Shown: piece after piece, positions 21,960 through 32,750 of the stretch | Numbering within the stretch: the stretch's first letter is position 1 | Layout: each line of letters starts with the position of its first letter | From: Fulvia fulva | Lineage: Eukaryota; Ascomycota; Dothideomycetes; Mycosphaerellales; Mycosphaerellaceae | Length of the DNA: 64,000 nucleotides | Direction: 5' to 3' | Assembly (NCBI RefSeq): GCF_020509005.1 | Contig: NC_063024.1 | Location: 1,736,001-1,800,000 of the forward strand | Program-made: the position numbers and the translations under genes | The notes under the pieces: model-generated | Databases searched by the model: none | The model's input: only the letters and a program-made list of their open reading frames with translations | Told to the model about the DNA's origin: nothing

Positions 21960-22328
21960 GTTTGCTTTGAGAAGTGTTGAGGTGCTGTCTTGAGTGATGG
22001 CCTGAAAGGTGCGGTGGACGAGAGATATCGCGAGGCAACAGCATAGTCATGAGGAAGTGAAGCCTCCTGTGATGCGAACACATGTCTCCTCACTTTCCCC
22101 CTTACCAATTTTAGCACATGCACACCAGCGGCTTATTGACTGAACTTGATCATGATTCTTCTACCTTGGCACCACGCTAATGCATGACTTTTCTATCTGT
22201 TGCATGCCACCAGCATGACCCCATGAGTTGTCCGACCTACTCCTCTTACGCCTTGACTCCTTACCACTGGTAGCGTGACCACGTAGGCGCTCCCTCTGCC
22301 GACGGAGTCATCTTGGAATGAAGCGTGT
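21960..22328. other. Intergenic region, nothing seen
   Basis: Probable 5' flank of the broken BTB gene and 3' flank of the coatomer gene, both on the minus strand. No motif or ORF of note. Confidence 0.6.
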
Positions 22329-25218
22329 CTATGCTACGCCACCGACCACAAGCGCAGCCAGGCCATCTTCTTCACTTCTCGCTTTGATCTGCACAGTGAC
22401 TCCAGCCCTAGCAGAGAAAGCCATGCGGACCGTGGCAGCGACCTTTCCGCCAGTGACCGACTTGCCGTATAATCTCAAGGTATGCGTTGAAGTGGAAAGT
22501 GCGACATCGGTACCTTCCAGTGGTTGCATGCCCAAAGTCTTCACCAGCGATTCAACAGCATCGGATATGCTCTTAATGCTTTCAAGCTGCAATGTCTCAC
22601 TAGCTTCATCTGCTGATGGCAGCCCTTGCCAGATGTTGTCAAAGCTGCCAGCAAAGGCGGGCAGGACGTAGTCGGCACCCGTAAGCTCCAGATCTTCGAC
22701 TTGGTATTCATCGTCATAGCCACCTTCTTCAGGCTCTGATGTTGTGGGGTCAATCTCCTTCAGTGTGAACTTCAGCACGTTTGTGAAAGATGCTGGCACG
22801 AAGGAATCAGCCGGCCTCGAAAAAGAGGTGTAGACTGTGCCGGGCTCGTCCGCCTTTAAGAGTGGCACAGGAATGATGAAGCCGTCGTCCTCCAGTGCGG
22901 ACTCCTCGCCTTCTTCCCCAGGAGCAGGATTTGAGATGACGGTAACGTCGCTGAGGACATAGTCTGGCAAAGTGTTCTTGATGTCGTACTGAAGCACAAC
23001 ATGCTCCTTGAATAAGTGCTTGACCGCAGAAACGACGTATTCGGTTTCTCTCTCGGTAAGGTCGATGACAGGGCTGCTCTTCAGCACTGGGCCGTACGAT
23101 GAGAACTCTGGGATCGCTTGAAGTTGCTGGGCGTACTTCTGTGTCACGGCGGTCGCGGTCGCAGCAGCTTCGGCAGCAGATGCGTCGGTCTTCTTGGGTC
23201 CAACAGTGGGTGCTTTGAGAGTAGGTGTGGCAGTCGTGAGCTTCTTCGTGCGGTCTTCAGCGAGTGACTGCTCGCGACTGACGACTGGGACGTTGGAGAA
23301 GTCGAATGGGTTGGCGAAAGCCTCAGCGCTGCCACCATTGACGTAGTGCGCGAGCTGATCCTCGAGGACAGGAAGTGAGAACATGGAGTCTATGCAGTGT
23401 TAGCACGATACTCATGACAAGCAGGTCTTCCGCGAGAGTCTCACCATTTCGCACGAAACGTGCAGCAACTTCGTCATCCTGCTCCTTCATGAGACGAAGG
23501 TTGAGTGCTGCACGGTCGCGAACTTCATCATCGATGTCGTCCAAGCATCGTTTGAGCAGGACATGGACACTCTGCTTCACCTCTGGATCCTTCTGGCCAA
23601 CGCCGAACTTGGCCAGCGCGGTGACAGCAGCTGCTCTTACGATAGCGTTCTCCAGCACAACACGGTTGTAGATGTATCGGATGTACTTCGTTGGCTGTGC
23701 AGTCCTTGGTCCCTCCAGTCCGAGCAAGTGCAAAATCCGCACTGCAAGCTTAGTGAACTCACAGTCCTCAATGAACTCGCAGAGATGTGCAAGAGCTTCC
23801 TCTTTGCTCTCCGGAACGAACTTGATCAGATCAAACATGCTCTCCACAACACTGCGCTTGAAGTCATAGCCGCCTTCGTCACGCAAGATGCCAGACAGGA
23901 ACTGTAGCATGCGAGCCTGCTTCGATGGAAACTTCAAGCACAATGTGCGAATGGCCTCGACAATCGTGACCTTGAACTCATCCGTAATCTCTGACATGAA
24001 AGTGCTGATCTGTGTCATGAGACGATCCACTGAAGCCTCGTTGCCAGTCTTGAGCAATGTGGTGATGGCAAAGGTGGCAATGGATCGGTTCGAGTTCGAG
24101 ATGAGCGATTCGATATCCTGGTTACACTGTCGGACAGCGTCTGGCTTGAAGGATGCGAATTGGTGGAGGATGCGAATTGCAGCGAACTTGGTGACTGCTC
24201 GTGGCGAGGTCAAGAACAGCTGCAACACGTGGATCGCTTGGTTGGCTTCCTGGTCCGTAAGATGCGGCATGTCTCCAATGGCCTTTGCAGCCTCGAAGTT
24301 GACCATCTCGCTCTTATCCCGCAGCCACTCGTCCAACAGCTTCATCATTGGTTTCCTTGAGCTCTGCTCGTCCTCGGCAAGTTTCGCGGCCAATCTCACG
24401 AGCATGACTCTAGCAGCTGGCGACTTGACGACACCCGGAGCGCTGTACTGTTGCACCATCTTGACCAAAGCCATTCTGTCGTGCGAGCGCATTTGGTAGA
24501 GGAGACCAATCGCATGGTACTGTGTCATGTAGTTCGTGTTCGCGGCGTGTAGCTGTTGCGACGACCCACCAAAGCCCATGAATCCGCCCGACGATTTGGC
24601 TGAAGAAGCTGCCTCTTGTGTTTCGCTCTGCCATCTTCGAACAATGTCTCTCGCGATTGGGAGGAGGTGGTACGAGGATACCAATGCTGCCGAGGAAACG
24701 GATGGTGTCTTGTCAACGATGGCGGTCTTGATGTTTCGCTCAATCGCTTGCACAGTCGAGGCATCTATGATTCTGCACAGTGCACGAATGGCGTTGGCCC
24801 TGTATACGACATCACTTCCCACTGCCGTGTCCTTCATGATACTGCTCGTGACCATAATGACATCCTCGGCAGTCTGCGACAGCTCTTTAATGACCAAGTA
24901 CACCATCTGTCGGAGGGAGGCATCCTTGTTCTGGAACAACTTCGAGATGCCAAAGAAGAGCGTGGTGGCCTCGTTGGTCGGGAACTTCTCGCCGGTCGAT
25001 AGGAGGAGCGCGATTTTGGTGAGGAGGATGCGACATCTTCGGGGGGAGATGGGGGAGGTGTTGAACACTCGGGCTGTCCAAGTGGTGTGGCGGTCAGCGC
25101 ATATGTTTCGAGTAATCAGGAGGATGTGTATTGGGATAGCTGTACCTTCCTGGAAGACGGAGGTCCTGTCCACCTTGACAATGCCCGCATCGTCCTCGTC
25201 CTTTTTGTATGGGGCCAT
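22329..25218 (-). CDS. SEC21: Coatomer subunit gamma (COPI coat)
   Basis: Three exons on the minus strand: 25218-25146, 25073-23445 and 23389-22329 (920 residues). The introns (GTACAG and GTGAGA donors) sit where the family reads FQEARVFN and ARFVRNDSMFSLP. Adaptin-type HEAT repeats fill residues 1-560, with the family blocks TEKFPTNEATTLFF-like, LRQMVYLVIKELSQTAEDV, VTSSIMKD, VYRANAIRALCRI, IVDKTPSVSSAALVSS and QYHAIGLLYQMRSHDR. A linker leads to the gamma appendage (from about residue 660), which contains DLTERETEYVVSAVKHLF. The protein acts in retrograde Golgi-to-ER vesicle budding. A 279-codon ORF on the + strand at 24536-25375 is its shadow. Confidence 0.97.
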
Positions 25219-25493
25219 GTTGGTGGGTGTGTGCTGCTATCGCAGCGGCATAGAAGAAGGGGAGGCGGTGTGTGGCAGCCAAGTGGTCGTTGGTCCGCAA
25301 TTCGTGGCCTCAATGCTCTCTCCGCCGTCTGACGCTGGAAGATCATCTCCTTGGCAGAGCCTGGACGCGGAGTGACGAGCAGAGCCGCAATACACATGAT
25401 CCTTCTGCCTACACATCCATCTGACATCGACAACGTGCGCGAGAAAGCACCTGTAGAACAGTCACAAACACACTTGGCAAGACGGATCCGTCC

Positions 25494-26333
25494 ATGATGG
25501 GCAACATGCCTGTCAACGTCCCTGTGGACGACCCCAACGCCGACACAGAATGGTAGGCGGCATCTCATGTCTTTCACCGAACAGACCACGTTCTCTCTCC
25601 GTATACAGCTATGCTGAGTCTTGCACGCAGGAACGACATCCTCCGCAAACATGGAGTCATCCCGGAGAAGCCGCCTTCACCAACACCACAGATCGAGGAA
25701 GCACTCATCCAGGCACGCGAATTGGCACACGAGCACAGACTGGAAGGCAAAGATCTGGACGGACTGGACGAGCTCGAAGATGCCGAGGACGAAGCGTTTC
25801 TGGAGTCGTATCGCCAGAAGCGCATGGACGAAATGGCAGAGCTGCAGACAGCAAGTGTGTACAACCACGTCTACCCCGTGCAGAAGCCAGACTATTCGAA
25901 AGAGGTCACCGAAGAGTCCAGCAAAGCCTTCGTGCTCGTTCTTCTCACCTCTTCATCCGGAACAAACGTCGAGTCACAGCTCATGATCGAAGCCTGGCGA
26001 GAGTTGGCCAAGAAGTTCGGCGACGTCAAGTTCTGCCAGATGCAAGCCCACTTATGCATTGAAGGATATCCGGATCGAAACACACCTACGCTTCTGATCT
26101 ACAAGGATGGGGAGATCAAGAGACAGCTTGTGACATTGAAAGAGCTCAACGGAACCAAGACGAGTCTGCAAGATATGGAGAAGATCCTGCTTGGGCTGGG
26201 CGCACTGCAGCACAACGACTCGAGGTTGAAGAGGAAGGACGAAGATGGCGACGAGGACGCGCCCAAGAGGAGTATATTCCAGAGTCAGCCGAAGAAGGCG
26301 ACAGCGGAGCACGACGACAGTGATTGGGACTGA
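25494..26333 (+). CDS. Phosducin-like protein (PLP2/PDCL3 type), thioredoxin-fold chaperone cofactor
   Basis: Exons 25494-25552 and 25631-26333 (253 residues). The intron splits the Trp codon of DTEWNDILRKHGVIPEK, a hallmark of the phosducin-like 2/3 group. An acidic helical N-terminal part follows (GLDELEDAEDEAFLESYRQK), then the thioredoxin-like domain from about residue 100 (VYPVQKPDYSKEVTEES, FVLVLLTSSS, KFGDVKFCQM, NTPTLLIYKDGE). The tail is acidic and basic and ends DDSDWD. Family members assist CCT/TRiC in folding actin, tubulin and cell-cycle proteins in the cytosol. It is transcribed divergently from the coatomer gene, with about 275 bases between start codons. Confidence 0.9.
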
Positions 26334-26832
26334 AGTGTGTCAAGGAACGTATGGGCGATGACTTTGCACAGCCCACATGGACCATCAACGTCTTTGCTAC
26401 GATAGCACGTGTGAGACACGAGCGCGTGAAGCTCCTGGAGCTGACAGCACGCCAAGGAACCGCAGCAGCTCTGCGACTAGTGGGCAAGCGCGACCACGTT
26501 ACGTCGGACTACTAGCGATGGATGCTGGGCGAGCAGCCATTAGTCAATACCAGCGAAACTTCCGCAAGCTCGCTCTTCATATACGCTCTGCTACTCTATT
26601 CCCACTTGGCACGGGCTTTCGGCCACTTCTTCAGCTCCGAACTTTCCTGATTGAGACAAGCCAAGTCTGGAAATCTTCAGCTGAACTGCGCTCGCTCTTC
26701 GCTGCTCGTCGACCCTAGATCAGCATGACGAAGTGCGATCCTTCACCTCGGCGACATTGCTACTTTCGTGCCTGTATAAGCATTTGACATCGCGCTCGAC
26801 CCGGGGACAATGACCCACAGAGATGGCCCCCA
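26334..26832. other. Intergenic region, nothing seen
   Basis: 3' flank of the phosducin-like gene and 5' flank of the Zn2Cys6 gene. The short ORFs have no recognisable content. Confidence 0.6.
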
Positions 26833-28584
26833 ATGCCGGAAACTCAGGAACAGCAGAAGACCCCGGTCCTGAACGCCTCGTGCCCGAGATGTCGACAGTC
26901 CAAGCTCAAATGCATTCGAAACGACGACGATGACAAGTGTACACGATGTCGCAGCAGTAATAGCATATGCGATGACGTGCCCAGGGCCATCAGGCGCCGC
27001 AAGCCACGGACAGATACACGAGTGGCACACCTTGAACATGAGCTGCAGAAAGTGAAGGAATTGCTGTCTCATGCAGGCGGGGCTTCATCACCGGCTGTTG
27101 ATCTCACTGCGCAGAGACGGTTTGTCTTCCAGGAACCTTTGACGCCAATCTCACACTCCTCAGGGAGTTCCGGTGGTCGACCGTCAGTGTCATCGAAAGA
27201 AGACTTCTCTGTCAGCAGAACTCCTTCATCTACGACCTTCCAACAGGACAGTCACGATTCAACATGCACAATACCTGGCATTGTGCCAGATATCATCAAC
27301 GCGCAGCAAGCGAGAGGGCTACTCTCACAATTCAGGAAGCGTACTATCGACCGATTGCCAGTCGTGCAGCTGGAAGACCACGACACCTTCGAAAGCTTGG
27401 CAATTTTCAGACCATCGCTATTGCTCGCCATGATTACCGCTGCCAGCAATGCAGGGGATCCTCAGTTGTTTGGACAACTTCACTCCGAGCTGATCAAACG
27501 GCTGGCACAGAAAGCAGTGATCGAAGGCGATCGTAGTCTCGAACTGGTGCAGGCAATACTGGTCATGGAGTCATGGCTGTGGGTCCCCGACAACTTCGAG
27601 AATGTAAACTTCTACCAATGGATTCACATCGCCGCAACAATGGCATTACAGCTTGGCCTAGGTGGCACTGGCAAGGGTCAGTCTCGAAGTCGTCGGGAAG
27701 AGTCGGAAGCGACGGCAGACATGCAAGAGCTACGGACAACGCTGGTCGTGTATCTATCGGCATCCAGTGTAGCGATCAGTCTCCGCCGAGACAACATGTT
27801 CGGCCTCACGCCTGCTGTACGCGTGGCACTGGATGCATTCAGCAAGCGAGCAGAGACCACGAACGACAGACGACTGCTAGCTTGGATCCGGCTCGAGATG
27901 ATCGCGGAAGATGTCCAAAGTGTCACACCGAATCAACAATACAGCCGTGAGTCCTTCCTAGCCATGAGCTCGGATGTGGCCGCGAATGTGTACCGGCTCC
28001 ACATCCGCCTCGAAAACTGGCAGAAGGAGCTGCAGCCTGGCATAATGAACGAATTGCTGTTTGTTCACTTCCAATATTGCAAAGCGAAGCTGTACGAAGT
28101 TCCCGTGCACTTCCATCATGACCTTTCGAAACTGGTGGCCTACCCATTCACCGGAGGCGATGACAGTGCACCGGACGACGAGACCCACGGAGGCGACAGT
28201 AACGCCATCCTGCGCCGAGCTGTGCAGCCATATCACGATGCTTGTCGAGGGGTTTTGCACGCCGTACTGGCAATCACGCCCGAAGCGCTCGGCGGATGTC
28301 CCACTGTGTTGCTGGCTCGAGCAGTGTATGCGATGAATGGCCTCAAGGTTGGCCAGAGGCGCCATGGGATTGAGGAAGATGTGCGGAGCATTCATACTCT
28401 CATAGCGAATCACTTGTCGAAGGCGGTTGGCGAGCACGGACGACAGATCCCGAGAGTGTTCCTGCATGTCTGGAAGGGGCTCCTGGATGCCCAAGAAACC
28501 GCGGATTCAACGCCTTACGCCACCGATTCAGAACACCTAAACAGCACCGCACCGAAAGCTGAAGACGCCTACAGTACACCTTGA
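26833..28584 (+). CDS. Zn2Cys6 (fungal binuclear cluster) transcription factor
   Basis: 583 residues in one exon. The zinc cluster lies at about residues 17-46 with spacing C-x2-C-x6-C-x8-C-x2-C-x6-C (CPRCRQSKLKC ... CTRCRSSNSIC). A basic linker (RRRKPRTDTR) and a short coiled coil (VAHLEHELQKVKELL) follow. The middle region has the helical character of fungal regulators (LLSQFRKRTIDRLPVVQL, LELVQAILVMESWLWVPDNF, ATMALQLGLG). Targets cannot be inferred; there is no clear pathway cluster around it. The frame stops at UGA 28582-28584, but an in-frame acidic segment continues beyond it. Confidence 0.9.
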   Translation: MPETQEQQKTPVLNASCPRCRQSKLKCIRNDDDDKCTRCRSSNSICDDVPRAIRRRKPRTDTRVAHLEHELQKVKELLSHAGGASSPAVDLTAQRRFVFQEPLTPISHSSGSSGGRPSVSSKEDFSVSRTPSSTTFQQDSHDSTCTIPGIVPDIINAQQARGLLSQFRKRTIDRLPVVQLEDHDTFESLAIFRPSLLLAMITAASNAGDPQLFGQLHSELIKRLAQKAVIEGDRSLELVQAILVMESWLWVPDNFENVNFYQWIHIAATMALQLGLGGTGKGQSRSRREESEATADMQELRTTLVVYLSASSVAISLRRDNMFGLTPAVRVALDAFSKRAETTNDRRLLAWIRLEMIAEDVQSVTPNQQYSRESFLAMSSDVAANVYRLHIRLENWQKELQPGIMNELLFVHFQYCKAKLYEVPVHFHHDLSKLVAYPFTGGDDSAPDDETHGGDSNAILRRAVQPYHDACRGVLHAVLAITPEALGGCPTVLLARAVYAMNGLKVGQRRHGIEEDVRSIHTLIANHLSKAVGEHGRQIPRVFLHVWKGLLDAQETADSTPYATDSEHLNSTAPKAEDAYSTP

Positions 28585-28845
28585 TCCAACCACAACGTCA
28601 CCCACCCACCTCGCGGCAGCGAACAAATCGAGAGCCCCGACAATCCCTTCCAGAACGACCCATCCGTGGGTATGATCGATGAAATGATGCTCGATTCGGA
28701 CCTCTTCTCGGATGCGTGGCTGACGGAGTATGATCCTGCTCTGGATGAGTTTGTGGCTGATATTGAGGCGGGGAGTTTGCCCAAGTGTCCGTGGGGGCCG
28801 TGGCAGGATGCTCTCAACGATGGACAGATTGCCTCCATCGAGTGA
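28585..28845 (+). other. In-frame acidic extension downstream of the Zn2Cys6 gene's UGA
   Basis: The same frame continues for 86 codons to a second UGA at 28843-28845. It reads like an activation domain, for example NPFQNDPSVGMIDEMMLDSD and AWLTEYDPALDEFVADIEAG. The only usable donor before the stop (GTACAC at 28574) and the AG sites after it do not restore this frame. So a simple intron does not explain it. Confidence 0.6.
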
Positions 28846-29032
28846 CTGAGGCAGAACGACAGCCTTAGATGCCTCTCGAGGTGTCGCTGACCTCTGACTG
28901 TCTCGCCGAAAGCTATTTCTAGAATTGGAATGTGAGACAATCGAGCTGGGCTTTGTTGGCATTTATATGCCTCCAGCAGGGGTCAGTCTCTCTCTACCAA
29001 TACTTGCAACATCATTAAAGACTGCAGGCCCG

Positions 29033-30353
29033 ATGTCAGATCTTGACGGAAGCGAAAGACCTGCAAACATCAAACTGGTCGCTGAACTCAAGGAACTTAA
29101 CGAGCTTGCCGCCGACGTACAAAAGCGTCTGACTGGGGGATTTGGAGACTACTGTGAGGTATGTGAAGATGCGTATGAGAAATCTCCACAGTCGCTACAC
29201 AGCCATACTAACATGTCCTAGGAGGGTAGTCGCGGAGACATTAGACACTTGCAGATACCAAAGCTCTTGCAACTCGTCGAGAAGGTAGAGCAACTTAATA
29301 CGAATATCAACAAACTCCACAGCACTTCCAATCTCTTGAAAGAATCAGACGACATGGCCGACTATGTGCCTGCCACTCCTACCAAATCCACCAAGGCTGA
29401 GGCAACGAATGCCCAATTACAGACGGTCCAGGATCGTCTCGACAAGATCGTAGAGCAGAACGAGACGATGGAGCTCAGAGTGAAAGATGCGCTCGCGCAG
29501 GTGGGCACCTCGGTGGATCCCAGGTGATACCCTGGAACCTTGGGAAAGGACAAGCACTAACAGCTCTCCACACTAGGCACAGGGTGCTAAAAAGGAATCT
29601 GATGCCACAGAAGTTGAGAACGAGACGTTGCGCAAGGATGTCACACGGCTGGAGAAGAAGGTAAAGGAGCTCGGCCGCAAAGGCACTATGTCGCTTCCTG
29701 AGCATGGGTCTGAGCATGCTGAATCGCTCTCTCAACCCCTTGGAGACCGTGTCTCACGTGTAGAAGAGCAAAGTCGCCAACCAGTATCGCCGCGGCCGAG
29801 CTTCAGTCAAGTACTGATTACAAACATCAAAGAGCCCGACACCGTCTGGAGGTACTTCCAAGCGTTGATCGGCCCTAGCAGATACATGCATTTCGGGCAG
29901 CTCCTTTCACCATCTCGATTCGGCGGAACAGTCGTCCTCACCTTCGAGGATCCAGATGCAGCTCTTGAAGCCATACAATACCACGGCACCGACATTCGCG
30001 GCCACACCTACGGCGTTGAGGAGATCCTGTATAGTGATCTAGACATGCTCCCGCCGGGCAATACCAGAGTCCTCATATCTGGCTTCAGCAGATCCTACAC
30101 CCTTTCCCACGCAGAGGAGTTCCTTCGGAGAAACCTGGTTCCTCAAGGCGTGAAGGGTCCCAGTATCAAGTTCATGTTCCAGTGGTCGGATCTGGAGCCT
30201 GTCCGTAGCATGATATTGGCTGAATTTGATGGACGAAGCCTACGTGGCAAAGGCAGTCAGAGTTTTCGACAAGAAGGTCGTCGACGGGTGCAACGTGAGG
30301 GTTGGAGTCATTTAAGACGGAAGCAGAACAGGCTATTACGCCGTTGGACCTGA
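29033..30353 (+). CDS. Coiled-coil/RRM-like protein, tandem family copy A
   Basis: Exons 29033-29158, 29222-29500 and 29577-30353 (393 residues as read). Exon 1 ends with the family signature LTGGFGDYCE, and exon 2 opens EGSRGDIRHLQIPKLLQLVE. A coiled coil follows (LQTVQDRLDKIVEQNETMEL, ENETLRKDVTRLEKKVKELG). Two RRM-like folds come after (VLITNIKEPDTVWRYFQALI to GTVVLTFEDPDAALEAIQYH, and TRVLISGFSRSYTLSHAEEF). The last strand of the second fold, expected as AVRVFDKKVVDGCNVRVGVI, is present but in another frame and would end at 30315. So a one-base frame change near 30250 replaces the natural C-terminus by a basic tail. I do not recognise the family. Confidence 0.72.
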
Positions 30354-30716
30354 CTATCGTGCGATTAGGAACGTTGGGTTTTGTGACCGGGCCGGGTATT
30401 GTGCGCGAGGGCATACTTGAAGATCACGAAGGGAGAATAGCACTGGGGTGAAGGCATGCGGCGCAAAGTGTGTTGAAGAATACCGCGAGTGTATCGAGAC
30501 AATTGAGGAGTGAACGTGAACGGAAGGTACAGTGATCAGCGAAGCATTCACCTGCAAGATCAGGGCACGTGCCGATACATGTTTGCGTCCGTGCCCCAAA
30601 TCTACAACGCCAGAATCTTCCGTTCCACCTTCATCCTTTCGACTGCTCACATCGCACATCTCCGACCACCACAAAAGGCGACGCATCTGCACATACATCG
30701 CATCAGCAATAGCCAG

Positions 30717-32342
30717 ATGTCGGACCAGAAGCAGAGCTCCGAGTCCACCCCGGACGCCAACAACAACTTACTCGGCGGTGATCTGGAGAAGCTGAACGCG
30801 CTGGCGGAGGGTGTGAAAGCGCGACTGAAAGGAGGTTTCGGCGATTACTACGAAGACGGCAGTCGCGGCGATATCAGACACCTGCAGATGCCCAAGCTGC
30901 TTCATCTCGTGGAGCAGGTGGAAGAGGTCAATACCAACCTGCGCAAGCTTGACCACGCTTCGACTCACTCCAGCGCGAACAATATGACCGGCTACAACAG
31001 TGTGGGCAGTGCACCTGGCGGCAAGGCCACCGCTGCGCAACTGCAAGTGGTGCTCGAGCGTCTTGATAAGCTCAACGAGAAGAACACAGACATGGAGCAG
31101 AAGGTCAAAGATGCTGCGATCAAAGCCGAGACCGCACACAAGCACTCCGAAGCGACCGAGTTGGAAAATGAAAGCTTGCGAAAGGACATTGCGCGCCTGG
31201 AGGGCAAACTGAAAGAGGTCGGACGCAAGGCTGCGCTTCCCCCTCCAGAGCACCAGCGTCTCGAGGAGAAGGTCCAAGGTCTACAAGATCAGGTCCAGAC
31301 TGCATCGAGCAAGGCGAAGGAAGTGACGGACCGATTCGAAGCCCTACAAATGCAAGTCGGACAGGCCTCCAGCAAGGCCGACGCCGCAGCAGAGAAGGCT
31401 GATGGCGTGCGCACTGTTGTCAACAATGCCTCCGCTTCGCGAGATACCTATCGTGCCAAGCAAGACCGAGTGATGCAATCCCTGGAAGCCAGATATGACG
31501 GGTTCGTCAGCCGCGTTCGTGATGTCGAAGCCAGTACTCAGTCTGCAAACAGCAAGGCCGACTCCGCCCACAGCAGAGCCGATGCTGCCGCGAACAAAGC
31601 TGCCAAGGCGCAGGCGCAGGCGCTCGCAAACACCGAGGCTATCAAGAAATCGGACGCAAAGTGTGCCAGTGTTAGTCGACAAGTTCAAGATCTACAAGGC
31701 AAGGTGGACACAGTCGCCATCGAGGCGGAGACTGCTTCAAGTACTGCACAGACTGCTGCAACCAAAGCGGAGACAGCGCTGAACAGAACGACCTCAGCTA
31801 CCATCGAAGCCAACAAGGCGGAGGCGGCGAACGCAGTCTCTTCGACTATCGCAGCTCAAATCGCCAAGCAAGAAGAGGCTGTGAAGGCGCTGGAAGGCAA
31901 ATGCACCCGGTTCGCTAGCGACATCCAAGATGTACAGGTTTATCAGCACACCAACGAGGAGACTCTGAGCTCTCTACAGTCCCAGGTCGACAACATCAAG
32001 GACAACATCACTTCCCTCAGTACCAACTCCACTCCACAACAGGATAACAAGAAGTACGGAGTCATGGTCAGCGACTTGCCCAAAGACGTCACTCAGGCAT
32101 TAGTCGTCGATTACTTCCAAGCAAGCAGCGGACCTATCATCAGCTCTCAGGTGATCAAGCAGAAGGGCGGAACTACTGCTTTCATCCTGCACTTCAAGGA
32201 CGCGAGAAGTGTCTCGAACGCTTTGGCGCAGAGGGCTACAAAGATAGACGGAAAGCTGATGAACATCCTGGCACTTACCAACCCTCGTAGCCCGCAAGAG
32301 CTTTTTGCTAAGGAGGCGTCGGCTGGTGCTGGTGGGAAATGA
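30717..32342 (+). CDS. Coiled-coil/RRM-like protein, tandem family copy B (intact)
   Basis: 541 residues in one exon, starting MSDQKQSSEST. The N-terminal module reads LEKLNALAEGVKARLKGGFG and continues YYEDGSRGDIRHLQMPKLLH. It matches copies A and C, but without the intron they share at this place. Residues about 90-440 are nearly continuous Ala/Lys/Glu-rich coiled coil with repeated SKADAAAEKAD and AETASSTAQTAATKAETA-type units. A single RRM-like fold closes the protein (about 446-520: KYGVMVSDLPKDVTQALVVD, GTTAFILHFKDARSVSNALA). Predicted to be an extended oligomeric protein, possibly nucleic-acid-binding; that is inference from fold resemblance only. Confidence 0.82.
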   Translation: MSDQKQSSESTPDANNNLLGGDLEKLNALAEGVKARLKGGFGDYYEDGSRGDIRHLQMPKLLHLVEQVEEVNTNLRKLDHASTHSSANNMTGYNSVGSAPGGKATAAQLQVVLERLDKLNEKNTDMEQKVKDAAIKAETAHKHSEATELENESLRKDIARLEGKLKEVGRKAALPPPEHQRLEEKVQGLQDQVQTASSKAKEVTDRFEALQMQVGQASSKADAAAEKADGVRTVVNNASASRDTYRAKQDRVMQSLEARYDGFVSRVRDVEASTQSANSKADSAHSRADAAANKAAKAQAQALANTEAIKKSDAKCASVSRQVQDLQGKVDTVAIEAETASSTAQTAATKAETALNRTTSATIEANKAEAANAVSSTIAAQIAKQEEAVKALEGKCTRFASDIQDVQVYQHTNEETLSSLQSQVDNIKDNITSLSTNSTPQQDNKKYGVMVSDLPKDVTQALVVDYFQASSGPIISSQVIKQKGGTTAFILHFKDARSVSNALAQRATKIDGKLMNILALTNPRSPQELFAKEASAGAGGK

Positions 32343-32706
32343 GGGTTGAGTTTGTTTGATGAGTAGAAGTGTACTGGGGAGAGTTTACAGGGTGGATGTT
32401 GCAAGTGGTGATTGCTTGACTCGTAGACATGCGCATGATGGTTCTGAACAGGGGGTTCTATGTGTAGCGTAGCAGCGAAGGCGGTACGAATGAAAACCCA
32501 AATACCACGACTTCAATTGAGGAGCCTCTTTTCATGTTACATTTCTGAGTACTTTCTAGTCCTTGTAAGGACTCTTCTGCGGGCAGAGGACCCTGGACGC
32601 CACAATCACATGCCGGAAGCTGAAACGCCGTTTGCCCTTAGCGCGTTCGGCACTTCCCGGCCGTTTGAGACTTTCGTCTCAGCTGCACTTACATCTCAAG
32701 CTTGTC

Positions 32707-32722
32707 GCCCCCCCCCCCCCCC
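32707..32722 (+). repeat. Poly-C homopolymer (16 C)
   Basis: Sixteen consecutive C residues just upstream of the coding start of family copy C. Length errors or polymorphism here would change which upstream ATG is in frame. Confidence 0.95.
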
Positions 32723-32750
32723 AAGTTGTCACAAGGTGTACATCGCACCA

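Noticed and set aside
24536..25375. 279-codon + strand ORF
   Set aside because: Antisense shadow of coatomer gamma.
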